From: SIG510 sp045540975
GTDB taxonomy: Bacteria; Bacillota; Clostridia; Oscillospirales; JAAYXM01
Direction of reading: 5' to 3'
Assembly: GCA_045540975.1 (NCBI GenBank)
Contig: JAZQIE010000166.1
Coordinates: 1 to 19,938, forward strand
DNA: 19,938 bases
This document shows, one piece after another, positions 1-7,708 of this stretch (position 1 is the first letter of the stretch; each line of letters begins with the position of its first letter). The notes below the pieces were generated by a model. The model saw nothing but the letters and a program-made list of their open reading frames with translations, made no database searches and was not told the origin of the DNA. Position numbers and translations under genes: made by a program.

Positions 1-365
1 TATACACTCGATTCCCTCCCTCGGAAGCTATGAAGCGCATGCTTTGCTACCTTTGTGAGTTTTACAATCTGTTTGGCTTTTTCCAAATGAGGAACATCTT
101 CCGGCTTTACATACTCGCGCAGCGCGTGTAACATATGAAAGCGTCTATCGGTTTCATCACGATAATCCTCAATGAATCCCAAAATCATACCAAGTTGGTT
201 TTGATCCAATCCGTCAAACAACCCGTTGAGTTGCGGAAGTGAATCGCTCATCTGACTCGGTTCGTTTTTCTCCCCAAGTCCCAATGACTGTGCCACCGTG
301 AGCAGTTGCTCCATACCGTCGGGTGATGACAAAAGATTCTGAATCTTCGTCTCAAGCTCTCCCAT
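1..365 (-). CDS. Small alpha-helical protein of unknown function, C-terminus cut by window edge
   Basis: I do not recognise this family. The frame opens with ATG at 365-363, one base after the TGA stop of the upstream minus-strand gene (367-369), so the two are almost certainly one translationally coupled unit. About 121 residues are visible before the window edge. The protein is hydrophilic and probably helical, with no signal peptide or membrane segment. Its N-terminal part (residues 11-24, LLSSPDGMEQLLTV) matches a motif repeated three times in the partner protein. A charged central part follows, with the sequence LGMILGFIEDYRDETDRRFH, then a basic tail containing KAKQIVKLTKVAKHALHSF. No function can be assigned from sequence alone. 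The shared motif and coupling suggest the two proteins act together. Confidence 0.75.
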   Translation of the reverse strand, partial: MGELETKIQNLLSSPDGMEQLLTVAQSLGLGEKNEPSQMSDSLPQLNGLFDGLDQNQLGMILGFIEDYRDETDRRFHMLHALREYVKPEDVPHLEKAKQIVKLTKVAKHALHSFRGRESSV

Positions 366-366
366 A

Positions 367-651
367 TCACACCTCTTTTACCGCATCAATGATTTGAGAT
401 AAAAGTGCAGCGCCGTCTTTACTCTTCAAAAGCGAGGTCAAAAGAATCTTTGCCGCATTCTCATCTCCGTTTTTTGCATCAATTGCGGCTTTTTTCAGCG
501 CATCGCCACCGTTTCCGGCCAGATTGGCAAGCAATCGCCTTCCCTCTGCTGTATCTAAAATCTTTTGAAATTTTTCGAGATTTGAAATGATTTTTCCTCC
601 GTCTTTGCTTGCAAGCAAAGCACGTGCCAAAAGCTCCATCTCATTTGCCAT
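367..651 (-). CDS. Small protein (94 aa) with three LLxSxDGxxLL-type repeats, unknown function
   Basis: The start is the ATG at 651-649 (protein begins MANEMELLAR). A GGAGG box lies 7 nt upstream, whereas the longer reading from 708 has no such site. The protein is 94 aa, probably all alpha-helical, with no membrane segment or cysteine. It contains an internal repeat: residues 12-25 (LLASKDGGKIISNL), 31-44 (ILDTAEGRRLLANL) and 74-87 (LLKSKDGAALLSQI) align as LLxSxDGxxLLxxL. The downstream coupled gene carries one more copy near its N-terminus. The family is not one I can name. It is a real gene on the strength of its ribosome binding site, its repeat structure and its 1-nt spacing to the next frame. 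Confidence 0.78.
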   Translation of the reverse strand: MANEMELLARALLASKDGGKIISNLEKFQKILDTAEGRRLLANLAGNGGDALKKAAIDAKNGDENAAKILLTSLLKSKDGAALLSQIIDAVKEV

Positions 652-724
652 AACAGCACCTCCAATCGGTTTGATACATTCTATGCAAGATTTCTCTTTC
701 TCGTGCAAATATCTTGTTTTTCCC

Positions 725-753
725 TTCCCAAATCAAGAAAAAAATGCTATAAT
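725..753 (+). promoter_or_regulatory. Predicted sigma-A-type promoter for azlC operon
   Basis: TTCCCA (725-730), a 17-nt spacer and a perfect TATAAT (748-753). The -35 matches consensus at four of six positions. Transcription would start near 760, leaving a short leader of about 25 nt before the azlC start at 785. Confidence 0.6.
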
Positions 754-784
754 TATTTTGTATCTTTATCTTTGGAGCGTTTTT

Positions 785-1492
785 ATGAATCAACAGTCTT
801 TTCGCGTCGGATTGAAAGCCGGCATCCCAATCGGTCTGGGCTATCTATCGGTTTCCTTTGCATTTGGTATGATGGCACGAAGCGGCGGCCTTCCACTTTG
901 GACAACGGTTTTGATTTCGATGACAAATCTTACATCTGCAGGGCAGCTTGCGGGACTTGGCATTCTTTTATCCAGCGCCTCTGTGACCGAAATGATTTTG
1001 GCGCAGTTTGTCATCAATCTGCGCTATGCGCTGATGTCCCTGTCCCTTTCTCAAAAGCTGGACCAAAGCGTGCGGATTCTCGACCGCTTTCTCCTCTCAT
1101 TCGGAATCACCGATGAGATTTTTGCGGTCGCAAGTTCAAATGACCGTGTCGGACGTCGATACCTGCTCGGATTGATTGTCATCCCCTATTTTGGCTGGAC
1201 ACTCGGCACACTGCTCGGCGGAGTCGCAGGAGATATTCTCCCCGCAACCATGACCTCCGCACTCGGAATTGCGATGTACGCAATGTTCATTGCAATTATC
1301 GTTCCGCCCTCCAAACGTTTCCGTCCGGTTTTGAAGGTTTGCATTCTCTCTGTTCTGATTAGCTGCATACTGCATTATCTTCCCATATTCCGGTTCATTT
1401 CCGATGGGTTTATCATCATTATCTGTGCGATAATCGCAGCAGGCTTTGGCGCGCTGATTTTCCCCGTTCGGGAGGTGTCGCACCATGATTGA
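785..1492 (+). CDS. azlC: AzlC family branched-chain amino acid exporter, large subunit
   Basis: Large membrane subunit of the AzlCD-type exporter, which in Bacillus subtilis and relatives exports branched-chain amino acids and their analogues. The 235-aa product is the usual family length. It starts at ATG 785 behind GGAG with 7-nt spacing; the frame stays open upstream but has no ribosome binding site there. It shows several hydrophobic segments and the family hallmark FGITDEIFA near residue 110. An N-terminal segment contains GIPIGLGYLSVSFAFGMMA. The stop overlaps the azlD start by 8 nt, as expected for this two-subunit system. Substrate is inferred from family only and was not read from the sequence. 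Confidence 0.93.
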   Translation: MNQQSFRVGLKAGIPIGLGYLSVSFAFGMMARSGGLPLWTTVLISMTNLTSAGQLAGLGILLSSASVTEMILAQFVINLRYALMSLSLSQKLDQSVRILDRFLLSFGITDEIFAVASSNDRVGRRYLLGLIVIPYFGWTLGTLLGGVAGDILPATMTSALGIAMYAMFIAIIVPPSKRFRPVLKVCILSVLISCILHYLPIFRFISDGFIIIICAIIAAGFGALIFPVREVSHHD

Positions 1493-1805
1493 TCTCAAAC
1501 AAACACTCCTTTTGGTTTTCGTCATGGCACTTGTAACATACTTGATACGTATGATTCCATTCGTATTGTTTCGAAAGCCGATTAAGAGTCAATTCATTCA
1601 ATCGTTTTTGTTCTATGTCCCTTATGCGGTTCTCAGCGCAATGACCTTCCCTGCGATTTTTTCTTCCACCGATTACGGCATTTCCGCAGTAATCGGCACG
1701 GCAATCGCAATGGTACTCTCTTACTTTGAAAAATCTCTTTTGACCGTTGCGGTCTGTGCTTGCGCTTCGGTCTATCTGACAGAACTTATCATTCGAATGA
1801 TTTAA
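1485..1805 (+). CDS. azlD: AzlD family branched-chain amino acid exporter, small subunit
   Basis: Small membrane partner of AzlC, 106 aa with about four hydrophobic segments, typical of the AzlD family. It begins at ATG 1485 inside the last codons of azlC (8-nt overlap), giving translational coupling and equal stoichiometry. The N-terminal sequence includes VTYLIRMIPFVLFRKP, a pattern seen in AzlD proteins. The stop TAA (1803-1805) sits directly against the ribosome binding site of the next gene. The pair is expected to work in the cytoplasmic membrane as an exporter. No Lrp-type regulator gene is adjacent, unlike in B. subtilis, where azlB precedes azlCD. Confidence 0.92.
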   Translation: MIDLKQTLLLVFVMALVTYLIRMIPFVLFRKPIKSQFIQSFLFYVPYAVLSAMTFPAIFSSTDYGISAVIGTAIAMVLSYFEKSLLTVAVCACASVYLTELIIRMI

Positions 1806-1817
1806 GAGGTGAAATAC

Positions 1818-2315
1818 ATGCTCCATCCGTTTTTCGAAACCGCACTCGGAAAAGCATTGACTCTGCTTGGCATTTCCGCAACACCTATAATCGAATTGAG
1901 AGGTGCGATTCCGATCGGCGCGGCAGCGGGACTTCCTATTTGGGAAACCTTTCTTCTCTGTGTAATCGGCAATATGCTTCCCGTTCCGTTTATCATTCTC
2001 TTCGCTCGAAGGCTGTTTGAATGGCTGAAGGGATTCCGTTTCTTCTCGCGTCCCGTTCATTGGTTGGAGCGGCGTACACTTAAAAAAGCCTCTACGGTAC
2101 AAAAATACGAAATCCTTGGATTGATGGTTTTTGTAGCAATTCCGCTTCCGGGTACAGGCGCATGGACCGGCGCAATTCTCGCGGCGCTCTTAAACATCCG
2201 AATTCAGCGCGCAATGCCTACCATTTTCCTCGGTGTCTTAATTGCAGCCGGGGTTGTAACGAGCATGTCATACGGTCTCATCCACGCGATTTCCATCTTT
2301 GCACCCGGTCTTTAA
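1818..2315 (+). CDS. Small multidrug export family membrane protein (COG2426-like)
   Basis: 165-aa integral membrane protein resembling the small multidrug export protein family (Sm_multidrug_ex, COG2426). It shows the motif ATPIIELRGAIPIGAAAG near the N-terminus and the second typical block LPGTGAWTGAILAALL near residue 115. I place the start at ATG 1818, 6 nt after AGAGGTG; an upstream in-frame GTG at 1809 lies inside that ribosome binding site. It lies 12 nt after azlD and is probably in the same transcript. The family name reflects early annotation; actual substrates are poorly defined, so the export role is tentative. Family membership is more certain than function. Confidence 0.85.
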   Translation: MLHPFFETALGKALTLLGISATPIIELRGAIPIGAAAGLPIWETFLLCVIGNMLPVPFIILFARRLFEWLKGFRFFSRPVHWLERRTLKKASTVQKYEILGLMVFVAIPLPGTGAWTGAILAALLNIRIQRAMPTIFLGVLIAAGVVTSMSYGLIHAISIFAPGL

Positions 2316-2360
2316 CGTGCGACCTCCCCTTTGCATAGAATGTTGCAAAGGAGTGGTTTT

Positions 2361-2585
2361 GTGTTTTGCATTTTCGAAACAATATTTGCTTTGTTTTCCG
2401 CCTATGGTATTGTATTCTTTCTTTGGTGGATTGTAGCACTCGTTCTTGCGCGCCGCATCTCATACAGTTTTCTTTTATCATCAGACAAAGAACAAGCCTA
2501 CATAAACTGGTTAAAATTTGCAGGAATCTCCCCTGCGGAATCCGTAAAAGAGGAGCCAAATGAAACAGGAATTGATGACAATTGA
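2361..2585 (+). CDS. Small single-pass membrane protein of unknown function
   Basis: 74-aa peptide. I chose the GTG at 2361 because AAAGGAG (2347-2353) lies 7 nt upstream. In-frame ATGs at 2331 and 2340 have no such site. The N-terminal 32 residues form one strongly hydrophobic segment (IFALFSAYGIVFFLWWIVAL is its core), followed by a basic RR pair and a charged C-terminal tail of about 40 residues. The topology is probably N-out/C-in by the positive-inside rule. The last 26 nt overlap the start of recD2, so the two are probably coupled in translation. I do not recognise the family. It could be a short accessory protein or a fast-evolving leader cistron of recD2. Confidence 0.6.
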   Translation: MFCIFETIFALFSAYGIVFFLWWIVALVLARRISYSFLLSSDKEQAYINWLKFAGISPAESVKEEPNETGIDDN

Positions 2586-4770
2586 AGGCATCGTTGAAAC
2601 CGTCATTTACCGAAATGACGAAAACGGTTATGCTGTTTTGCGCCTTGAAACCGATGCCGGTGACAGTGTTGTTCTTGTCGGTTGTTTACCGAACGTCGGT
2701 GCAGGCGAGTTTATCGCGGCGCAGGGTGTTTGGGGAACGCACGCGACTTACGGAGATCAGTTCCAAGTGCATGTATGTGAACGCCGTCTTCCCGCAGCGG
2801 AAGGCGCAATTTTGAACTATCTCTCCTCCGGCACCGTGAAGGGTGTCGGAAGAAAAACCGCAGAAAAAATTGTGGATTTGTTTGGCACGGATACCTTTGC
2901 AATCATTGAATCTGACCCGCTGCAACTCACAGCAATCCCAGGTATCACAAAAAGCAAGGCGCTTGCAATTTCAGAAGATTTCCAACTGCAAAACGGAATT
3001 TCCCGTTTGATGGAGTTTTTGGTCTCGCATCGAATTGAGCCGCAAATTGCATTAACTTTATATCGCACCTACGGCTCACACGCGATTTCGCTGGTGCGAG
3101 AGAATCCCTATTTGCTCACATATCCCGAGTTTGGTGTTTCTTTTCAGCAAGCGGATAAACTCGCCTTTGAGCTTGGAGGCGGAGCACAGGCACATTCGCG
3201 CATTGAAGCCGCGATTCTTTATGAACTCAATTTTAATGCAAATGCAGGGCATTGTTTTATTCCGTGGCACAAGCTCTCAAAAATCACCGCGGATTTGATT
3301 GGTGTTTCGCAGGATTCTGTCGAGCAGGCAATGGTTACTTTGGCAGAAGATTCACTCATTGTGGTTGAAGATATTTGCGGTGAGACCGCTTGTTATCTTT
3401 CTCACTTATACGAAGCAGAAGTCTTTATCTCGGACAAAATTGCGTCCCTCTTCCGTCACTACCACGAAGTTCCGATTGACCCAAGCGATTGTATTCGCAG
3501 GATTGAAGCCGCCATGAATATCCAATACGCTCCGTTGCAGTTTGAAGCAATCTGTACGGCCGCAAACTCTCCCGTCTTTATCCTGACAGGCGGACCGGGA
3601 ACGGGAAAAACCACAATTATTCGTGGTATTTTGGCATATTTTGAGCAGATGAAATTGGAATGTGCACTTGCCGCACCCACCGGCCGTGCTGCAAAACGAA
3701 TGTCAGAGTTTTGCGGTACAGATGCCAAAACCATCCACAGAATGCTTGAAATGTCTTATTCGCAAGGTGCGTTTCCCGTGTTTGGTGTCAATCACGAAAA
3801 CCCGCTTACCTGCGATGTTTTGATTCTTGACGAGGTATCGATGGTGGATATCCCGTTGATGCGCGCGGTACTCGATGCAATCAAACCGGGGACTCGCTTG
3901 ATTTTGGTCGGGGACGCAGACCAGCTCCCCTCGGTTGGTCCGGGAAATCTTTTGAAGGATTTAATCGACTCGGGTGTTATTCCCACAGTGGCACTCACCC
4001 AAATCTACCGTCAGGCAGAAACAAGTCAAATCATCACGGGTGCGCATGAGATTAATCACGGTGAACTCCCTGATTTCACACGAAAAGACGGCGATGTTTT
4101 CTTCATGCAGCGCAATGACTGTAACCACTTAATCGAAACAGTTCTGGAGCTTTGCACAAAACGTTTGCCGAATAAACTCGGAATCGCTCCCAATCAAATT
4201 CAGGTACTCACCACAAACCGTAAGTATGAAACCGGTACAATTATTCTAAATCGCAAACTACAGGAAGCGCTGAATCCCGCAGCACCCGACAAAGCGGAAA
4301 AGCGTGTCGGTGAGCGTGTGTTCCGTGTCGGTGACCGTGTTATGCAAACGCGAAACAATTATGACCTTGTTTGGATGACCGAGTTTGGCTCCGAGGGAGG
4401 GACCGGCATCTTCAACGGTGATATCGGCGAGATATTAGAGATTGATTCTCACTCCGAGCAAATGAAAATCTGTTTTGATGACCGTTTGGTTTCCTATCCG
4501 TTTGCAAACTTAAATGAGTTGGAGCTTGCCTATGCCATGACCGTGCATAAAGTTCAGGGCTGCGAATTCCGTGTTGTTATTTTCGTTGCACTCGGAGGCT
4601 CACCTTATCTGCTTCATCGCAGCGTTCTGTATACCGCGGTAACACGCGCACGTGAGATGCTGATATTGGTTGGCGACCATGCAACACTCGAGCAAATGGT
4701 AAGAAACAACAAACAGCGCAAACGCTACAGTGCTTTGCGCGCCAGACTGTCTTCAATCCAATTCGAATAG
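2560..4770 (+). CDS. recD2: RecD2-type ATP-dependent DNA helicase
   Basis: 5'-3' superfamily 1B DNA helicase of the RecD2/YrrC type, found in bacteria that use it without RecBC and linked to DNA repair and replication-fork maintenance. The 736-aa product has the expected layout: an N-terminal OB-like/helix-hairpin-helix part including LSSGTVKGVGRKTAEKIVDL, then the helicase core. The Walker A motif GGPGTGKTT begins near residue 344, Walker B LDEVSMVD has D424-E425, and VGDADQLPSVGPG is motif III. The C-terminal block AMTVHKVQGCEF and the segment VLYTAVTRAREMLILVGD are typical of RecD-like helicases. The start is ATG 2560 behind GAGGAG; a second ATG at residue 6 is possible. It overlaps the small membrane gene upstream and is followed by comF after 10 nt. 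Confidence 0.96.
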   Translation: MKQELMTIEGIVETVIYRNDENGYAVLRLETDAGDSVVLVGCLPNVGAGEFIAAQGVWGTHATYGDQFQVHVCERRLPAAEGAILNYLSSGTVKGVGRKTAEKIVDLFGTDTFAIIESDPLQLTAIPGITKSKALAISEDFQLQNGISRLMEFLVSHRIEPQIALTLYRTYGSHAISLVRENPYLLTYPEFGVSFQQADKLAFELGGGAQAHSRIEAAILYELNFNANAGHCFIPWHKLSKITADLIGVSQDSVEQAMVTLAEDSLIVVEDICGETACYLSHLYEAEVFISDKIASLFRHYHEVPIDPSDCIRRIEAAMNIQYAPLQFEAICTAANSPVFILTGGPGTGKTTIIRGILAYFEQMKLECALAAPTGRAAKRMSEFCGTDAKTIHRMLEMSYSQGAFPVFGVNHENPLTCDVLILDEVSMVDIPLMRAVLDAIKPGTRLILVGDADQLPSVGPGNLLKDLIDSGVIPTVALTQIYRQAETSQIITGAHEINHGELPDFTRKDGDVFFMQRNDCNHLIETVLELCTKRLPNKLGIAPNQIQVLTTNRKYETGTIILNRKLQEALNPAAPDKAEKRVGERVFRVGDRVMQTRNNYDLVWMTEFGSEGGTGIFNGDIGEILEIDSHSEQMKICFDDRLVSYPFANLNELELAYAMTVHKVQGCEFRVVIFVALGGSPYLLHRSVLYTAVTRAREMLILVGDHATLEQMVRNNKQRKRYSALRARLSSIQFE

Positions 4771-4780
4771 AGAGACTTAT

Positions 4781-5485
4781 ATGAAATTGTTCAAACAACT
4801 GTTGCAGTTTTTATATCCTCCGCGTTGTGCGTTTTGTCACCGAATCCTTATGCAGGATGATCAAATCTGTGAGCATTGCAGTGCAAATCTTCCCTACCGT
4901 CCGAAAAAGAAACGAATCATGAAGCTGCCGCACATTGATGCGTGCATCGCACCGCTTTCGTATGAAGGTCATGTCCGCGATGCGGTGTTGCGATACAAGT
5001 TCTACCGCGCATGCGGTCTCTCTGATGTGTTCGCGCAGATGATGGCAGAGTGTTTCAGGCAAGAATACTTTGGCAAAATCGACGTGATTACTTGGGTACC
5101 GGTAAGTCGCCGCAGATTGCGGAAGCGCGGGTATGACCAATCCGAACTGCTTGCAAACTCCCTTTGCAAATTACTTGGCAGAACTCCCGAAAGAGCGCTT
5201 ATCAAAATACGGGACAACCCGCCGCAATCCAAAAAGCGAGGTCAAGCAGCAAGACGTGCAAATGTCATGGGCGTATACCGTGCCACAGATGTTGATCTAA
5301 TCGGCAAAACAGTGCTTTTGATTGACGATGTTGTGACCACGGGCAGTACCGTTTCCGAATGCGCACACGTCCTTCGCGTTGCGGGTGCGGGAAAAGTGTA
5401 CGTCTTGGCACTTGCAAAAACTCCGGATTCGCAAAAAAAGATTGAAAGTTATCAAAAATCGGGTATAATGAATATAGGCGAATAA
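4781..5485 (+). CDS. comF: ComF family phosphoribosyltransferase-like protein
   Basis: 234-aa ComF/COG1040 protein. In competent Firmicutes ComF helps DNA uptake or processing, and many non-competent relatives also carry it. The N-terminus holds a zinc-finger-type pair CAFC (C16, C19) and CEHC (C30, C33). The middle has the ComF block WVPVSRRRLRKRGYDQSELL. The C-terminal phosphoribosyltransferase fold carries the PRPP-binding loop LLIDDVVTTGSTVSEC with D182-D183. The start is ATG 4781; the ribosome binding site is weak (AGAGAG), which fits coupling to recD2 ending at 4770. The promoter for mreB is embedded in the last codons of this gene. Confidence 0.93.
   Translation: MKLFKQLLQFLYPPRCAFCHRILMQDDQICEHCSANLPYRPKKKRIMKLPHIDACIAPLSYEGHVRDAVLRYKFYRACGLSDVFAQMMAECFRQEYFGKIDVITWVPVSRRRLRKRGYDQSELLANSLCKLLGRTPERALIKIRDNPPQSKKRGQAARRANVMGVYRATDVDLIGKTVLLIDDVVTTGSTVSECAHVLRVAGAGKVYVLALAKTPDSQKKIESYQKSGIMNIGE
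5442..5469 (+). promoter_or_regulatory. Predicted promoter for mreB, inside the 3' end of comF
   Basis: TTGAAA (5442-5447), a 16-nt spacer and a perfect TATAAT (5464-5469). Five of six -35 bases match consensus. Transcription would begin near 5476, giving mreB an mRNA independent of the recD2-comF transcript with a leader of roughly 48 nt. Confidence 0.65.
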
Positions 5486-5487
5486 AT

Positions 5488-5505
5488 ACGGCGTATCATC
5501 GCCGT
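5488..5505 (+). other. Short hairpin in the mreB leader
   Basis: ACGGCG (5488-5493), loop TATCAT, CGCCGT (5500-5505): a perfect 6-bp stem, GC-rich, placed 7 nt before the AGGTG ribosome binding site. There is no run of T after it, so it is not a terminator. It may stabilise the transcript or tune translation of mreB. Confidence 0.4.
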
Positions 5506-5523
5506 TCAATAGAGGTGTATGAC

Positions 5524-6558
5524 ATGTTATTTAGCAGAGATATCGGTATTGACTTAGGCACTGCTTCCATTCTTGTATTTACAAAAGGAAAAGGCATTGT
5601 CCTTCGTGAGCCCTCTGTGGTTGCGGTGGACAAAAGTACAAACAAGGTTTTAAAAGTCGGTTTGGAAGCGCAGAAAATGCTCGGTCGTACCCCGGGCAAC
5701 ATTATTGCAATCCGTCCGCTTCGCGGCGGCGTCATTGCGGACTATGAAATGACCGAGCGCATGATTAAGGATTTCATTCATCGTGTCATCGGTGGATTCA
5801 GCCTTTTCAAACCGCGCGTTGTCATTTGTGTTCCGAGCGGAATTACAGAAGTGGAAGAGCGTGCTGTCATCGATGCGGGCCGTCAGGCAGGTGCTCGCAG
5901 TGTTTATCTGATTGAAGAGCCGATTGCGGCCGCAATGGGAGCAGGAATCGATATCACAAAACCGGACGGTCGCATGATTGTCGATATTGGTGGTGGCACA
6001 ACGGATGTCGCTATCATTTCTCTTTCCAACATCGTGGAATCCGATTCCATCAAAATCGCAGGTGACGCGTTTGACGAAGCAATTATCAAGTACATCCGTC
6101 GCAAGCAGAATGTTCTCATCGGTGAGCGCACCGCTGAGGATTTGAAAATCAACATCGGTTGTGTTTCTCCGCGCCCCGAGGAAATGACCATGGAAGTAAA
6201 AGGCCGCTGTCTTATCACCGGCCTCCCCCGTATTTTCAACGTTACCTCTACCGAAATCATGGAAGCGCTTCAAGAGCCGACCGAGCGCATTTTGGAAACC
6301 ATCCACAGTGTTTTGGAGCGCACTCCTCCCGAACTCATCGGTGATGTTTCCACAAACGGTATCGTCATGACCGGCGGCGGAAGTTTGGTTTACGGTTTTG
6401 ACACTCTGGTGCAAGAGCGCACGAGCATTGCGACCCATGTTGCCGATGAAGCGATTTCCTGTGTTGCATACGGCACAGGAAAGGCGTTGGACAATTTGTC
6501 CGATATGCAGGATGGCACCATCAATATTTCCCGTAAAAAACAAATGTTTACCAACTAA
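5524..6558 (+). CDS. mreB: MreB/Mbl-type rod-shape-determining actin homologue
   Basis: 344-aa bacterial actin of the MreB family, which polymerises on the inner face of the membrane and guides side-wall peptidoglycan synthesis. The phosphate-1 loop IGIDLGTAS starts near residue 7; phosphate-2 VDIGGGTTDVAI has D154; the block VVICVPSGITEVEERAV and the C-terminal TGGGSLVYGFD complete the nucleotide site. I place the start at ATG 5524, 6 nt after AGGTG. An in-frame GTG at 5515 lies inside that site. The gene has its own promoter in comF and a strong terminator after its stop. No mreC or mreD follows, so this is a stand-alone MreB or Mbl paralogue. Which paralogue it is cannot be told from this sequence alone. 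Confidence 0.95.
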   Translation: MLFSRDIGIDLGTASILVFTKGKGIVLREPSVVAVDKSTNKVLKVGLEAQKMLGRTPGNIIAIRPLRGGVIADYEMTERMIKDFIHRVIGGFSLFKPRVVICVPSGITEVEERAVIDAGRQAGARSVYLIEEPIAAAMGAGIDITKPDGRMIVDIGGGTTDVAIISLSNIVESDSIKIAGDAFDEAIIKYIRRKQNVLIGERTAEDLKINIGCVSPRPEEMTMEVKGRCLITGLPRIFNVTSTEIMEALQEPTERILETIHSVLERTPPELIGDVSTNGIVMTGGGSLVYGFDTLVQERTSIATHVADEAISCVAYGTGKALDNLSDMQDGTINISRKKQMFTN

Positions 6559-6560
6559 AC

Positions 6561-6590
6561 AAAAAGAACGGGGACTCCCGTTCTTTTTTT
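6561..6590 (+). terminator. Intrinsic terminator after mreB
   Basis: AAGAACGGG paired with CCCGTTCTT around a GACT loop (6573-6576), followed by an unbroken T run to 6590. It ends 18 nt before the next gene. Confidence 0.93.
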
Positions 6591-6608
6591 GAAAGTGAGG
6601 CTTCATCC

Positions 6609-7676
6609 ATGAAAAAAATCGGCATTGCAATCATCGGTTGCGGTATGATTGCAAATTCACACGCAGAAGCAATTTTGGCAGACGGTCGCGCGGAAATCAA
6701 AGCCGCCGCATATGGAACAAACATCGAAAAAGGCACGGCATTTGCCGAAAAATTCGGTATCCCCCGTATTGTCGGGGATTATCATGAACTTTTGGACGAT
6801 TCCGAAATCCAAGCAGTCTGCATCTGTACCCCCAGTTCTTTGCACGCGGAATGCGCGATTGATTTTGCAAATCGCGGAGTCCATATTCTCTGCGAAAAGC
6901 CGCTTGATATTACGCAGGAAAAGATGACCGCTATGATTGATGCGGCAACAAAAAACAACGTCCGCCTCGGTTGTGTGTTCCCCAACCGCACCATTCCCGC
7001 ACTCCAAAAAGCGAAGGAAATTTTGGAAAGCGGTGAGCTCGGCGCGATGAAAATTGTAGAATGCCAGTATCGTGGCTACCGTAGTCCGAAATACTATGGA
7101 TCTTCCAAATGGAAAGGCACAAAAAAATTTGACGGCGGCGGTGCGCTGATGAACCAAGGAATTCATGCTTTCGACCTCATGATGTATCTCACCGGTGATG
7201 TTGCCTCGGTTTGCGCGCAGGTTGGTACACTCGGCCGCGACATTGAGGTGGAAGACACCGCATCCGCACTGCTTACATTTGCAAACGGTGCGCATGGTGT
7301 TTTGATGGGCACAACCCTCTCCCATGTTCCGGAATCCGCACCCGAGGGTGATTACATCCGCATTGAATGTGCACGCGGCACGATTCTCTATGCTTCCGGA
7401 AAAACAACACTCTATAAGAACAGGGCAGAAGATGACTTTGACGTTGAAGCAATTCCGCTTGATACACCCGACAAAGCGGTCACAGATTCCGGCTCCGCAC
7501 CGGAGAATATCAACATGGAAGGACATCAAATCATCGTCTCGAATTTCATTTCAGCCGCACTCGGCGAGGAGGAAATCCTGATTCCCGCAGAAAGCGCCCG
7601 ACGTGCTGTTGATATGGTACTCACCATTTATGAAAGCGGAAAGACAGGCAACTGGCTTCCGGTACAATATCAGTAA
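6609..7676 (+). CDS. Gfo/Idh/MocA family NAD(P)-dependent oxidoreductase
   Basis: 355-aa dehydrogenase of the Gfo/Idh/MocA family, typically oxidising a hydroxyl of a sugar, inositol or related polyol with NAD(P). The N-terminal Rossmann motif is GCGMIANS (residues 10-17). The family EKP motif, whose lysine is catalytic, is at residues 96-98 (CEKPLD). The second domain has MNQGIHAFDL with H186 as the likely catalytic histidine and D189 after it. The start is ATG 6609, after GTGAGG at about 8-9 nt spacing. The gene begins 18 nt after the mreB terminator with no room for a separate promoter in between. Substrate is unknown; no sugar transporter or kinase is nearby to suggest one. Confidence 0.9.
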   Translation: MKKIGIAIIGCGMIANSHAEAILADGRAEIKAAAYGTNIEKGTAFAEKFGIPRIVGDYHELLDDSEIQAVCICTPSSLHAECAIDFANRGVHILCEKPLDITQEKMTAMIDAATKNNVRLGCVFPNRTIPALQKAKEILESGELGAMKIVECQYRGYRSPKYYGSSKWKGTKKFDGGGALMNQGIHAFDLMMYLTGDVASVCAQVGTLGRDIEVEDTASALLTFANGAHGVLMGTTLSHVPESAPEGDYIRIECARGTILYASGKTTLYKNRAEDDFDVEAIPLDTPDKAVTDSGSAPENINMEGHQIIVSNFISAALGEEEILIPAESARRAVDMVLTIYESGKTGNWLPVQYQ

Positions 7677-7680
7677 ACAA

Positions 7681-7708
7681 AAGAGGCCGGCAGATGCCGG
7701 CCTCTTTT
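7681..7708. terminator. Bidirectional terminator between convergent genes
   Basis: A perfect 12-bp inverted repeat AAGAGGCCGGCA / TGCCGGCCTCTT. It is followed by TTTT on the plus strand and, read on the minus strand, by TTTTGTTT. It overlaps the TAA stop of the minus-strand thioesterase gene and serves both directions. Confidence 0.9.

Noticed and set aside
5650..6630. 326-aa open frame antisense to mreB
   Set aside because: Its Cys- and Asn-rich composition is that of an antisense shadow of codon-biased mreB. It has no fitting ribosome binding site.
6657..7529. 290-aa open frame antisense to the Gfo/Idh/MocA gene
   Set aside because: Shadow of a well-supported gene on the other strand; no recognisable motifs.
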